From NCBI RefSeq assembly GCF_016745505.1, contig NZ_JAERUC010000168.1:1-62883 (forward strand): a stretch of 62,883 nucleotides of DNA. Reading direction: 5' to 3'. Source of the DNA: Streptomyces silvae (GTDB lineage Bacteria > Actinomycetota > Actinomycetes > Streptomycetales > Streptomycetaceae). The position numbers were made by a program, and so were the translations under genes. Within the stretch, counting starts at the first letter, position 1; each line of letters begins with the position of its first letter. Positions 43,926 to 51,659 of this stretch are shown here, one piece after another. The notes under the pieces were generated by a model. The model was not told where the DNA came from, made no database searches, and was given only the letters and a program-made list of their open reading frames with translations.

Positions 43926-44723
43926 TCAGCGGTAGGAGGCTCGGGTCCGGATGCGGGAGACGGCCAGCAGGACCAGCAGCGTGGTGCCCATCAGGACCAC
44001 GGAGACGGCGGCGCCGGTGAAGAGGGATCCTCTGTCGGTGGCCGCGAAGATCTGCACCGGCAGGGGGGTCCAGTCCGGCGGGTAGAGCATCATCGTGGCG
44101 CTGAGCTCGCCCATGGACAGGGCGAAGCAGAGCCCGGCCGCCGCCGTGAGGGACGGGAGCAGGAGAGGCAGCTTGATGCGCCACAGGACATGGGCGGGAC
44201 GGGCACCCAGACTGGCCGCGGCCTGCTCGTACATCGGGTCCAGGCGTCGGGTCGCGGCCGACACCGACTGATAGGCGAACGCCGTGACCAGGACGGTGTG
44301 GGCGAGGATCACGATCCATCGCGTCCCGTTGAGGAGCACCGGCGGCCGGCTGAACGCGACGAGCACGGCGAGACCGACGACGACGGACGGCACGGCGACC
44401 GGCAGTATGAACAGGGCGTCCAGCAGTCTCCTGCCGGGCTTGCGCAGTGACGCGGCGGCGAGGGCGGCCCAGGTGCCGAGGGCGAGGGCCAGCAGGCTCG
44501 CGCACACGGCGGTGACCAGGCTGGTGGTGAGGGCCTGGAGCGAGTCGCCGCTGGTGGCGGCGGCGTAGTTCTGGGCCGTGGGCCCGGAGGGGAAGGCACC
44601 GGACCAGTTCGTGGAGAAGGACGCGGCGACGATGACCAGCAGCGGCACCGCGAACAGCGGGACGAAGAGGAGGAGGAAGAGGGCCCAGGTGGCCCACTTC
44701 CCGGCTCGGCTATGCACCAACAC
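43926..44723 (-). CDS. phnV: 2-aminoethylphosphonate ABC permease (PhnV-like)
   Basis: A 265-residue binding-protein-dependent permease with about six transmembrane helices and the EAA loop YEQAAASLGARPAHVLWRIK. FIVL-rich helices and GELSATMMLYPPDWTPLPVQ are typical of the phosphonate/iron branch. GTG 44723 overlaps the end of the upstream permease frame by 14 bases, so coupling is likely. It appears intact, although its partner permease is truncated and no ATPase gene is adjacent. Confidence 0.85.
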   Translation of the reverse strand: MLVHSRAGKWATWALFLLLFVPLFAVPLLVIVAASFSTNWSGAFPSGPTAQNYAAATSGDSLQALTTSLVTAVCASLLALALGTWAALAAASLRKPGRRLLDALFILPVAVPSVVVGLAVLVAFSRPPVLLNGTRWIVILAHTVLVTAFAYQSVSAATRRLDPMYEQAAASLGARPAHVLWRIKLPLLLPSLTAAAGLCFALSMGELSATMMLYPPDWTPLPVQIFAATDRGSLFTGAAVSVVLMGTTLLVLLAVSRIRTRASYR

Positions 44724-45378
44724 GGCGGCTCACCGTCCGATACAGGGTGTAGAGGCCGACGGAGAGGGCGATGTTGACGACGGCGACCGCACAGGCGGCC
44801 GGGTAGTCGGACTCCAGGATCGCCTTGCCGTACACGAGCATGGGCAGGGTGGTGACGTCCTTGGCGCCGGTGAAGAGCACGATGCCGAATTCGTTGAGGC
44901 ACATGACGAGGACGAGGCTGCCGCCCGCCGCGAGTGCGGGCAGGGCTTCCGGGAGGATCACCGTCCGCACGATCCGGGCGGGCCGTGCGCCGAGCGAGGA
45001 GGCCACCTCCAGCTGCGCGGTGTCGAGTTGGGAGAAGGCGGCGAGCAGGGGCCGCATCACGAACGGGGTGAAGTACGTGATCTCGGCGAGGAGGACGCCC
45101 CACGGTGTGGTGAGGAAGTGGAAGGGCCCCTCGGAGGCGCCGGTGACGTCGGTCCACATGCCGTTCGCCATGCCGACCGTGCCGTAGACGAACAGCAGCG
45201 CGAGCGTGATCAGGAACGACGGGAAGGAGAGGAAGACGTCGATGGACTTGGCCACGGCCTTCCCGCCCGGGAACGGCACGAACGCGATGACGAGCGCGAG
45301 CGCGAAGCCGAGCACGAGGCAGCCGGCGGGTGACCGGCATCGATCCGCGCAGCGACCGGAAGGTGAACGACCCCCCAA
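44710..45378 (-). pseudogene. phnU: Permease PhnU-like, N-terminally truncated
   Basis: About 205 residues of a permease are clear, from AGCLVLGFALALVIAFVPFP to the end, including the EAA loop QLEVASSLGARPARIVRTVI. The N-terminal ~80-90 residues, with the first helix and periplasmic loop expected for this family, are missing. The open frame extends only to a TTG at 45378 through sequence that is not membrane-like (GGRSPSGRCADRCRSP). A deletion seems to have removed the start of this gene and the preceding ATPase gene. Confidence 0.65.
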
Positions 45379-45441
45379 ACTTGGACCAGACCCGTTATCT
45401 TTTCGTGATCCGAATGTCCGGGAGACCGTCCCGATCCGGCG

Positions 45442-46243
45442 TCAGACGCCCGCGCCCAGCTGCGTCGTGAAGGAGAACCGGTCGCCCCGGAACAGGGTCC
45501 GCACCCGCTCCAGCGGCTGCCCGTCGGCGCTCCGCGAGATCCGGTGGATCAGCAGCATCGGCAGAGCCGGCGGCGTGCCGATCAGCAGCGCCTCGCGCGG
45601 GGTGGCCAGCACGGTCTCGATGCGTTCGTCCGCGCCGCCGAAGGTGATCCCGAGCCGGTCGTTGAGGTAGGCGTAGAACGACGAGTCGGGGTCGAACTCC
45701 GCATCCAGGTGCGGGACTCGGGCCACGGAGACATAGGTGCTCTCCAAGCCGACCCGCTCGTCGTCGGCGAGCAGAACCCGCTCCAGGTGCCAGACGGGTT
45801 CGCCGCTCTCGATGCCGGTCTCGGCGGCAAGGGCCTCGGGGCAGGAGAAGCGGTCGAGCCCGATCAGGTGACGTCCGGGCGTGCGGCCCTGACGGCGTAC
45901 GCCCTCGGTATAGCTGGCGAGGGAGAGGGGCTGTTCGAGCTTGGGGCCCGCGACGACCGTCCCGCGCCCCTGCCGGCGCAGCCGTCCCTCCAGCAGCAGT
46001 TCGCGCAGCGCCTGCCGTACGGTCTCGCGCGACACCGCGACACCGCGACACCGCGAAGCGCAGGGCGAGGTCGCGCTCCGTGGGAAGGGTGTCACCCTCG
46101 CCCAACGTGTCGATCAGAGCGGAGACACGCGCCTTCACCACGTAGTACTTGGGGATACGGCCGTGCTCCGGGATGCCGGAACGGATCGGTGCGCCAGGGG
46201 CCTGGTCGGTCGGGAAGTCCACGAGATGAATGGTGGCAGACAC
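45442..46243 (-). pseudogene. phnR: GntR/UTRA phosphonate regulator, frameshifted
   Basis: Two frames together make a typical GntR regulator. From GTG 46243, frame one encodes the winged-helix start (IPKYYVVKARVSALIDTLGE, GDTLPTERDLALRFAVSR). Frame two then continues with SRETVRQALRELLLEGRLRR and a complete UTRA effector domain to 45442. They are separated by three tandem copies of GACACCGC (46031-46054). One copy would read FAVSRETV in frame; two extra copies add 16 bases and break the frame inside the recognition helix. The gene is inactive as it stands unless the repeat number changes. Confidence 0.75.
46031..46054. repeat. Triplicated octamer inside phnR-like gene
   Basis: GACACCGC occurs three times head to tail. 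The copy number decides the reading frame of the GntR gene: one or four copies are in frame, two or three are not. This is the structure of a slipped-strand mutation or phase-variable tract. Confidence 0.85.
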
Positions 46244-46508
46244 CCGTCGTCCCGCCCGGAAGGGGGCGAGCCGGGGCCCTTCCGGTGCAGCCACGGACCC
46301 ATCGGCCGGCGGAGGTTCATGAGCGCTTCATCACAGGACCCCCGTGCATTCCCTCGGTGCTGGTACGCGCCGCCTGCCATCCGGTTCGGACCAGTTACCG
46401 CTCCCTTACGGCAACCGCACCACCGGCAGGATCTCTCGTCCTCCACGAACCGCACACCCGACGGCACCACCCCACCCACAAGAGCCGCGCGCACGCCCCG
46501 GGACGCAC

Positions 46509-46877
46509 TCAGCCCCTCGACGACAAGGGCGCCCAGGTGTACCGGACGTGCACGCCCCGGTCGCGGAGCCAGGCGGCCTCGCGCTGCCGGAGTTCGCGCG
46601 CGGACTCCGGGGCGATGGCACTGGGCCAGCGGACGAGTACCGCCGTGAGCTGTCCCGTCTGTGCGAGCTGCCGCACACGCCGCCACCCTCTGCGCCGTGC
46701 CGGATCGGGCTCACCGTATGTGTCGGTGACGACCTCGGCGATCGTCAGTCCGCGCTCCTGGGCGAACGCACGGCCTTCTGTCCGCGCGCGCTCCGTGGCG
46801 TCCCCGGGCGCTTCCGGGGCCCGGTCGGCGCACACGTACAGCACGACGGGCGAGACGGACTCACCGTTCGGAGTCAT
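46509..46877 (-). CDS. Resolvase-fold-like small protein
   Basis: A 122-residue protein that resembles the N-terminal domain of serine recombinases in layout (VVLYVCADR, then ERGLTIAEVVTDTYGEPDPA, RRRGWRRVRQLAQTGQLTAV, LVRWPSAIAP). The catalytic Y-x-R-x-S pattern is replaced by YVCAD, and there is no DNA-binding domain, so recombination is unlikely. Its ATG overlaps the stop of the upstream HATPase gene by four bases; the two form an operon. I infer a regulatory role; function unknown. Confidence 0.6.
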   Translation of the reverse strand: MTPNGESVSPVVLYVCADRAPEAPGDATERARTEGRAFAQERGLTIAEVVTDTYGEPDPARRRGWRRVRQLAQTGQLTAVLVRWPSAIAPESARELRQREAAWLRDRGVHVRYTWAPLSSRG

Positions 46878-47344
46878 GGGCGCCTTCCGGAGTGGGCCGT
46901 CAACTCCGCCCAGACGACCTTGCCTTCGGCCCGCACCGAGCGTGCGGAGCCCCAGCTGTCCGCGAGTTGCTGAACGAGCAGCAGTCCGCGCCCGCTCTCG
47001 TCACCGGGGCCGGCAAGGCGCTCGGGCGGCCGGATGGGGGTGCTGTCCTCGTCGTGGAGTTCGATGCGCAGGCGCCGCCCGTCGCCGGTCAGCGTGAGGC
47101 CGCACAGGACATGACCGCTGCCGGTGTGCAGCACGGCGTTCGTGGTCAGCTCGGAGACCAGCAGCACCGCGTCGCAGCATGTGTCGCCGGGCAGCTTCCA
47201 GGCACGGAGCAGGTCGCGCACGGTGTCGCGGGCGGATCTCGCGCTCGTACGCAGGGCGGGCAGGCCGAACCAGTACTCCCGGCGCGGCGCGGTCCTGACT
47301 AACGCGGGGGTCGAGGCCGGGGTCGAATGTGTGGAGGGAGTCAC
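46874..47344 (-). CDS. ATP-binding protein of the RsbW/anti-sigma type
   Basis: A 156-residue HATPase_c domain protein. The N box reads AVLLVSELTTNAVLHTGSGH; the later DEDSTPIRPP and DESGRGLLLVQQLADSWG supply the G boxes. Hundreds of such proteins occur in Streptomyces, some as anti-sigma kinases. GTG 47344 is chosen because GGAAGG lies ten bases upstream; the open frame to 47491 starts in unrelated Pro/Arg-rich sequence. It faces a Scr1-type regulator divergently across 328 bases. Confidence 0.88.
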   Translation of the reverse strand: MTPSTHSTPASTPALVRTAPRREYWFGLPALRTSARSARDTVRDLLRAWKLPGDTCCDAVLLVSELTTNAVLHTGSGHVLCGLTLTGDGRRLRIELHDEDSTPIRPPERLAGPGDESGRGLLLVQQLADSWGSARSVRAEGKVVWAELTAHSGRRP

Positions 47345-47672
47345 GGGTGTCGCCTTCCAGCGCCTTACGGGGACGGGGCGCGGTGGGGGATGCGGTGGGG
47401 GGATGCGGGGCTGCAACTCGAGCGGCGAGTGGCGTACGCCGAGGCAAGCGCCCGGCGACGGGGTGCCGACGGCGGCGCCTGTATCGCACACTCGCCCCGC
47501 GCCGGATCCTGCGTCATCACTGTGACTTGACCGCTCACGCGTCCACTATGCGCGTGACAACGCACACGCTGCAAGCGACTCCCTGATAATTTCAGAAGGC
47601 GGGTATCACTCTGGCGGCACCATCAGATCACTGTAAGAATGCAGCTATTGACGGTCCCTCAGGAGGTTGGGC
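47345..47672. promoter_or_regulatory. Divergent intergenic region, HATPase / XRE operons
   Basis: A 328-base gap between two divergent operons. From about 47510 to 47640 it is distinctly richer in A/T than the surroundings and should hold both promoters. AGGAGG at 47661-47666 is the ribosome site of the XRE gene. I see no clear operator or extra gene. Confidence 0.5.
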
Positions 47673-48539
47673 GTGAGCGAAGCCCGTTCCGGCACCAGCG
47701 CGCCGACGGTCCTGCGCATGATCCTCGGCCGCCGGCTGCAGGAGATGCGGCTGGGCGCCGGTGCCTCGCTGGAGGACGCGGCAAGGGCGCTGCGCGTGAA
47801 GACCCTGACGATTCGCCGGCTGGAGAAGGCCGAGGTCGCGCTGAAGCCTCTCTACGTGGAGAAGCTCCTGGAGACCTTCGGCGCGGGCCGCCAGGAGATC
47901 GACGAGTTCGTCGACCTGGCCGAGCAGGCCAACAAGCCCGGCTGGTGGCACTCCTATCGCGATGCCGTCCCCAGCTGGTTCACGGCCTATGTCAGCCTGG
48001 AGGCCGGCGCCAGGACCCTCCGCACCTATGAACCCCAGTACGTCACCGGCCTGCTGCAGACCCCCGACTACGCGCACGCCGTGCTGCGCGGCGGGTTGCC
48101 GAACGGCACCGAGGACGAGCTGGCCCGCCGCGTGGAGCTGCGGCTGCGGCGTCAGAGCCTGCTGGAGCGGGAGGACGCCCCCACGTTGTGGGTGGTCATG
48201 GAGGAAGCCGTCCTGCACCGGGTGGTGGGCGGCCCGCACGTGATGCGGCAGCAGCTCGAACGACTCCTGGACGTCTCCGAGCTCGCGCACATCAGCCTCG
48301 ACATCGTGCCCTTCACCGCGGGCGCGCATGTCGGAGCGTGTGCCCCGTTCACATACTTCCGGTTCGAGGAACCCGAATTGCCCGACATCGTCTACAGCGA
48401 GCTCCTCTCCGCCTCCGTCTACCTGGACCAGCGCGCCGACGTCGTCTCCCATCTCGAGGCACATACACGCATGTCGCTCCTGACGTCGTCCGAGGACAGC
48501 AGGGCGCTCCTGAACCGCATGCGCAAGGAGTACTCATGA
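47673..48539 (+). CDS. XRE regulator of the Scr1/WhiJ type (DUF5753)
   Basis: A 288-residue regulator. The helix-turn-helix (residues ~17-70, RLQEMRLGAGASLEDAARAL, RVKTLTIRRLEKAEV) is followed by the DUF5753 domain with LRTYEPQYVTGLLQTPDYAH, the standard family signature. Members pair with small DUF397 proteins and include WhiJ, which affects development. GTG 47673 is six bases after AGGAGG. Its stop overlaps the ATG of the DUF397 gene by four bases. Confidence 0.93.
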   Translation: MSEARSGTSAPTVLRMILGRRLQEMRLGAGASLEDAARALRVKTLTIRRLEKAEVALKPLYVEKLLETFGAGRQEIDEFVDLAEQANKPGWWHSYRDAVPSWFTAYVSLEAGARTLRTYEPQYVTGLLQTPDYAHAVLRGGLPNGTEDELARRVELRLRRQSLLEREDAPTLWVVMEEAVLHRVVGGPHVMRQQLERLLDVSELAHISLDIVPFTAGAHVGACAPFTYFRFEEPELPDIVYSELLSASVYLDQRADVVSHLEAHTRMSLLTSSEDSRALLNRMRKEYS

Positions 48540-48787
48540 CGATCACCGACGAGGGCGTCTACAACGGCATGCCGGCCAGCAGCCTCGGGGAACACGGCTG
48601 GGAGCGTCCCTGGAGCGGGCCGAACGGCGGTCAGTGCGTCGAGACGAAACTGCTCGCCGACGGCCGCGTGGCCGTACGGCAGTCCACCGACCCGGCCGGG
48701 CCTGCGCTGATCTACACGCCGGAGGAGATCGCCGCCTTCGTCCGCGGGGTCAAAGAGGGCCTGGCCGACCACTTGGCCGCCGGGTGA
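48536..48787 (+). CDS. DUF397 domain protein
   Basis: An 83-residue DUF397 protein (WERPWSGPNGGQCVETKLLA, VAVRQSTDP and YTPEEIAAFVRGVKEG). Most such proteins are partners of Scr1/WhiJ-type XRE regulators, and some pairs behave like toxin-antitoxin modules. It is translationally coupled to the regulator (ATGA overlap). Typical DUF397 proteins begin closer to the SW motif; this one has about 20 extra residues at the N-terminus. Confidence 0.92.
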   Translation: MTITDEGVYNGMPASSLGEHGWERPWSGPNGGQCVETKLLADGRVAVRQSTDPAGPALIYTPEEIAAFVRGVKEGLADHLAAG

Positions 48788-48871
48788 ACCGGCGGCAAGC
48801 AGCAGAAGGGCCGACGACACCGGTCCGGTACCGGCCTGCGGGCCGACAGACGCACACGTGAAGGGGAGAAC

Positions 48872-49678
48872 ATGACCACCAGGCAGGCCGGCCGGGATCT
48901 CGACACGAGCAGGGCACACTCGGCCCGGATGTACGACTACTTCCTCGGCGGCAAGGACCACTTCGAGGTCGACAAGGAGGCGGCCCTGCTCGCCGCCAAG
49001 GCGCACCCCGGCCTCCCCGTGACCGCCCGCGAGAACCGGGCGTTCATGCACCGGGCCACCCGTGTGCTGGCGCAGGAGCACGGCATCCGCCAGTGGCTCG
49101 ACATCGGCACGGGCATCCCGACCGAGCCCAACCTGCACCAGGTCGCCCAGTCAGTCGCCGGCGACGCCCGCGTCGTGTACGCCGACAACGACCCTCTCGT
49201 CCTCAAGTACGCCGAACGCCTGATGCGCAGCACGACACAGGGGCGCACCGCCTACATCGAGGCCGATGTCACCGACCCCGATGCGCTGATGAGCGCCGTG
49301 GAGGACTCCGAGGTCCTGGACTTCGACCAGCCCATCGCCCTCACCCTCAACGCGCTCATGCACTTCGTCACCGACCCTCACGATCCGTACGCCATCGTCC
49401 GCCGGCTTCTCGACCCGCTCCCGGCGGGCAGCGCACTCGCCATGAACCACTGCACGCCCGACTTCGACCCCGAGACCTGGAACAACGTCGCCGAGGCCTA
49501 CACCAACTCGGGCACTCCGGTGCAGTTCCGCTCGCACAGCGATGTCCGCCGCTTCTTCGACGGGCTCGACCTGATCGAGCCGGGCATCTGCTGCTGCCAC
49601 CGCTGGCGCGGTGACGGCGGGGAGGAGATCCCGGACGCGGAGATCAGCCTGCTGGCAGGCGTGGGCATCAAGCGCTAG
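48872..49678 (+). CDS. DUF574 SAM-dependent methyltransferase
   Basis: A 268-residue methyltransferase of the actinobacterial DUF574 family. Landmarks are SRAHSARMYDYFLGGKDHFE near the N-terminus and the SAM loop QWLDIGTGIPTEPNLHQVA with VVYADNDPLVL. The substrate is unknown, and this family often lies next to XRE/DUF397 pairs. A GAAGGGGAG precedes the ATG. It is 84 bases downstream of the DUF397 gene on the same strand and probably in the same operon. Confidence 0.92.
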   Translation: MTTRQAGRDLDTSRAHSARMYDYFLGGKDHFEVDKEAALLAAKAHPGLPVTARENRAFMHRATRVLAQEHGIRQWLDIGTGIPTEPNLHQVAQSVAGDARVVYADNDPLVLKYAERLMRSTTQGRTAYIEADVTDPDALMSAVEDSEVLDFDQPIALTLNALMHFVTDPHDPYAIVRRLLDPLPAGSALAMNHCTPDFDPETWNNVAEAYTNSGTPVQFRSHSDVRRFFDGLDLIEPGICCCHRWRGDGGEEIPDAEISLLAGVGIKR

Positions 49679-49716
49679 CGGGGCCCTGAGGCGTGCGGGC
49701 CGGTGGCTGAACAGCC

Positions 49717-50589
49717 TCAGCGACGTTCGTGGCCGACACCCCGGAGACGTGTCGCGGTCCGGACGAGGTCGGCGACGGCCACGAGCCGGCTGTGCGGCGG
49801 CCAGGCGATCACGGTGGTGACGGTCGGTGCGTCCAGCACGGGCACAGCGGCGAGGTCGTCGTGCAGCTGGGCCCGGCACGACTCCGGGGAGACCGCACAG
49901 GCACGGCCGAGCGCGACGAGCTGCAACAGCTGTGCGTGGTCGCGTACCTCCGGGCCTGGGCCGGGCGGGTAGGTGCCGTCGGGATCGGGCCAGCGCGGGA
50001 GAGGCAGGCCCGGCAGCCCGGTGATGTCGGCCATACGCACATGGGCCCGGGCGCTGAGCGGGTGTCCGGCCGGCAGCACCACGACCTGGCTCTCCGCGCC
50101 GAGTTCTTCCGTGTGGAACCCGTCCGTCGAGTCGAACGGCACGTGCAGCAGCGCCACGTCGGCCCGGCCCTCCCGCAGGTGTCGTTCCTGTTCGGACGGG
50201 CCGCACAGGATGACGTCCACGGGGACCGCGCCGGGTTCGGCGGCGTACGCGTCGAGCAGTTCCGCCAGCAGTTCGCGGGATGCGCTGGCCTTGGTGACCA
50301 GGACCAGGCCGGGAGCACCGGACGGGGAGAGGCCGGCGCGGCGGGTCCGGCGCTCGGCGGCGTCGACCGCGCCGAGGGCAGCCCGGCCCTCGGCCAGCAG
50401 CACCGCGCCGGCCCCGGTCAGCGTGACGGTGCGGCTGGTCCGGTCCAGCAGTGCTGTCCCGAGCCGGCGTTCGAGCTGCTGGATCGCCCGTGACAACGGC
50501 GGCTGGGTGATCCCGAGCCGCTGCGCGGCGCGCCCGAAGTGCAGCTCTTCGGCGACAGCGACGAAATAGCGCAGCTCCCGGGTCTCCAT
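49717..50589 (-). CDS. LysR family transcriptional regulator
   Basis: A 290-residue LysR regulator. METRELRYFVAVAEELHFGR and AAQRLGITQPPLSRAIQQLE are the winged-helix start; the rest is the periplasmic-binding-like effector domain. It is divergent from an SDR gene, with a classic ATAC-N7-GTAT box in between, so the SDR is its likely target. Confidence 0.94.
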   Translation of the reverse strand: METRELRYFVAVAEELHFGRAAQRLGITQPPLSRAIQQLERRLGTALLDRTSRTVTLTGAGAVLLAEGRAALGAVDAAERRTRRAGLSPSGAPGLVLVTKASASRELLAELLDAYAAEPGAVPVDVILCGPSEQERHLREGRADVALLHVPFDSTDGFHTEELGAESQVVVLPAGHPLSARAHVRMADITGLPGLPLPRWPDPDGTYPPGPGPEVRDHAQLLQLVALGRACAVSPESCRAQLHDDLAAVPVLDAPTVTTVIAWPPHSRLVAVADLVRTATRLRGVGHERR

Positions 50590-50610
50590 GGGCCCACGGT
50601 ACTCCGGATC

Positions 50611-50627
50611 GATACCCGGACGGTATC
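50611..50627. promoter_or_regulatory. LysR-type operator
   Basis: GATACC-N5-GGTATC is a perfect inverted repeat that contains ATAC-N7-GTAT, the preferred LysR regulator binding form. It lies 22 bases before the LysR start and 49 before the SDR start. Confidence 0.75.
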
Positions 50628-50675
50628 GCTGTTCACCCGATCGGTCTTGGACCCCCGACTGGGTGCGGGGGCAGC

Positions 50676-51416
50676 ATGATTCCCATGAGCGAACGAACCA
50701 TTGCGCTGGTCACCGGCGCGAACAAGGGGATCGGCTACGAGATCGCCGCGGGGCTGGGAGCCCTCGGCTGGAGCGTCGGCGTCGGCGCCCGCGACGACCG
50801 GCGTCGCGAGGCCGCGGTGGAGAAGCTGCGCGCGGCCGGCGCCGACGCGTTCGGCGTACCGCTGGACGTGACCGACGACGCGAGCGCCACCGCCGCCGCA
50901 CGGCTGATCGAGGATCAGGCCGGGCGCCTGGACGTGCTCGTCAACAATGCGGGCATCACCGGCTCCATGCCGCAGGAGCCCACCGGGGTCGATCCCGCCA
51001 CCATCCGGACGGTCGTGGAGACCAACGTGATCGGCGTCATCCGGGTCACCAACGCGATGATGCCGCTGCTGCGCCGGTCCGCCTCACCCCGGATCGTGAA
51101 CATGTCCAGCAGTGTCGGCTCCCTGACCCGTCAGTCGGGAACCGCTGCCGAGCAGACGACGGGGCCGGTGGCCGTGGCGTACGCGCCGTCGAAGACCTTC
51201 CTGAACGCCGTCACCCTCCAGTACGCCCGGGAGCTGGCCGGCACGAACATCCTGATCAACGCCGGCTGTCCCGGCTACGTCGCGACCGACCTCAACGGCT
51301 TCCGCGGCGTGCGCACCCCCGAGCAGGGCGCGGCGATCGCCATCAAGCTCGCGACCCTGCCCGACGGCGGCCCGACCGGTCAGTTCTTCGAGGACGCCGG
51401 CGTGGTGCCCTGGTGA
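50676..51416 (+). CDS. SDR family NAD(P)-dependent oxidoreductase
   Basis: A 246-residue short-chain dehydrogenase. TGANKGIGYEIAAGLG binds cofactor, NNAGITG follows, and the catalytic YxxxK is AYAPSKTF. The TGANKGIG form is typical of carbonyl reductase-like SDRs. Two starts are possible: ATG 50676, with GGGG four bases upstream, and ATG 50685. It is probably controlled by the divergent LysR. Confidence 0.92.
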   Translation: MIPMSERTIALVTGANKGIGYEIAAGLGALGWSVGVGARDDRRREAAVEKLRAAGADAFGVPLDVTDDASATAAARLIEDQAGRLDVLVNNAGITGSMPQEPTGVDPATIRTVVETNVIGVIRVTNAMMPLLRRSASPRIVNMSSSVGSLTRQSGTAAEQTTGPVAVAYAPSKTFLNAVTLQYARELAGTNILINAGCPGYVATDLNGFRGVRTPEQGAAIAIKLATLPDGGPTGQFFEDAGVVPW

Positions 51417-51579
51417 GGTGCACGGCCGCCTCACCCGCCGGGCTCGCGTCCCGCACCTCGGGCACGCGAACTCCGTATTGCCTTCTGTGACCTCACATGG
51501 ACGCGCCGTCAACAGTATGGCGCGGCCATGACATCATTCCCGTGATCCTTGCTCAGCCGCAGCGCACGGCGTCATCGTC

Positions 51580-51639
51580 GGATGCGGCGTACGAATCCCG
51601 TACGCCGCATCCATCGGCGCGCCGGACCCTGGCGCGCCG
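51580..51639 (+). promoter_or_regulatory. Two tandem perfect hairpins before the subtilase gene
   Basis: First, a 14-bp perfect inverted repeat with a five-base loop (arms 51580-51593 and 51599-51612, core GGCGTACG). Three bases later comes a 9-bp perfect one (CGGCGCGCC 51615-51623, GGCGCGCCG 51631-51639). The second ends seven bases before the GAGGAG ribosome site of the protease. They could end the SDR transcript or shape the protease leader. Confidence 0.7.
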
Positions 51640-51659
51640 CTGTTCGAGGAGACCTCCGA

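Noticed and set aside
45331..45378. TTG 45378 as a real start giving a complete PhnU
   Set aside because: The 16 residues it adds are charged and unlike a first membrane helix, so the gene is better described as truncated.
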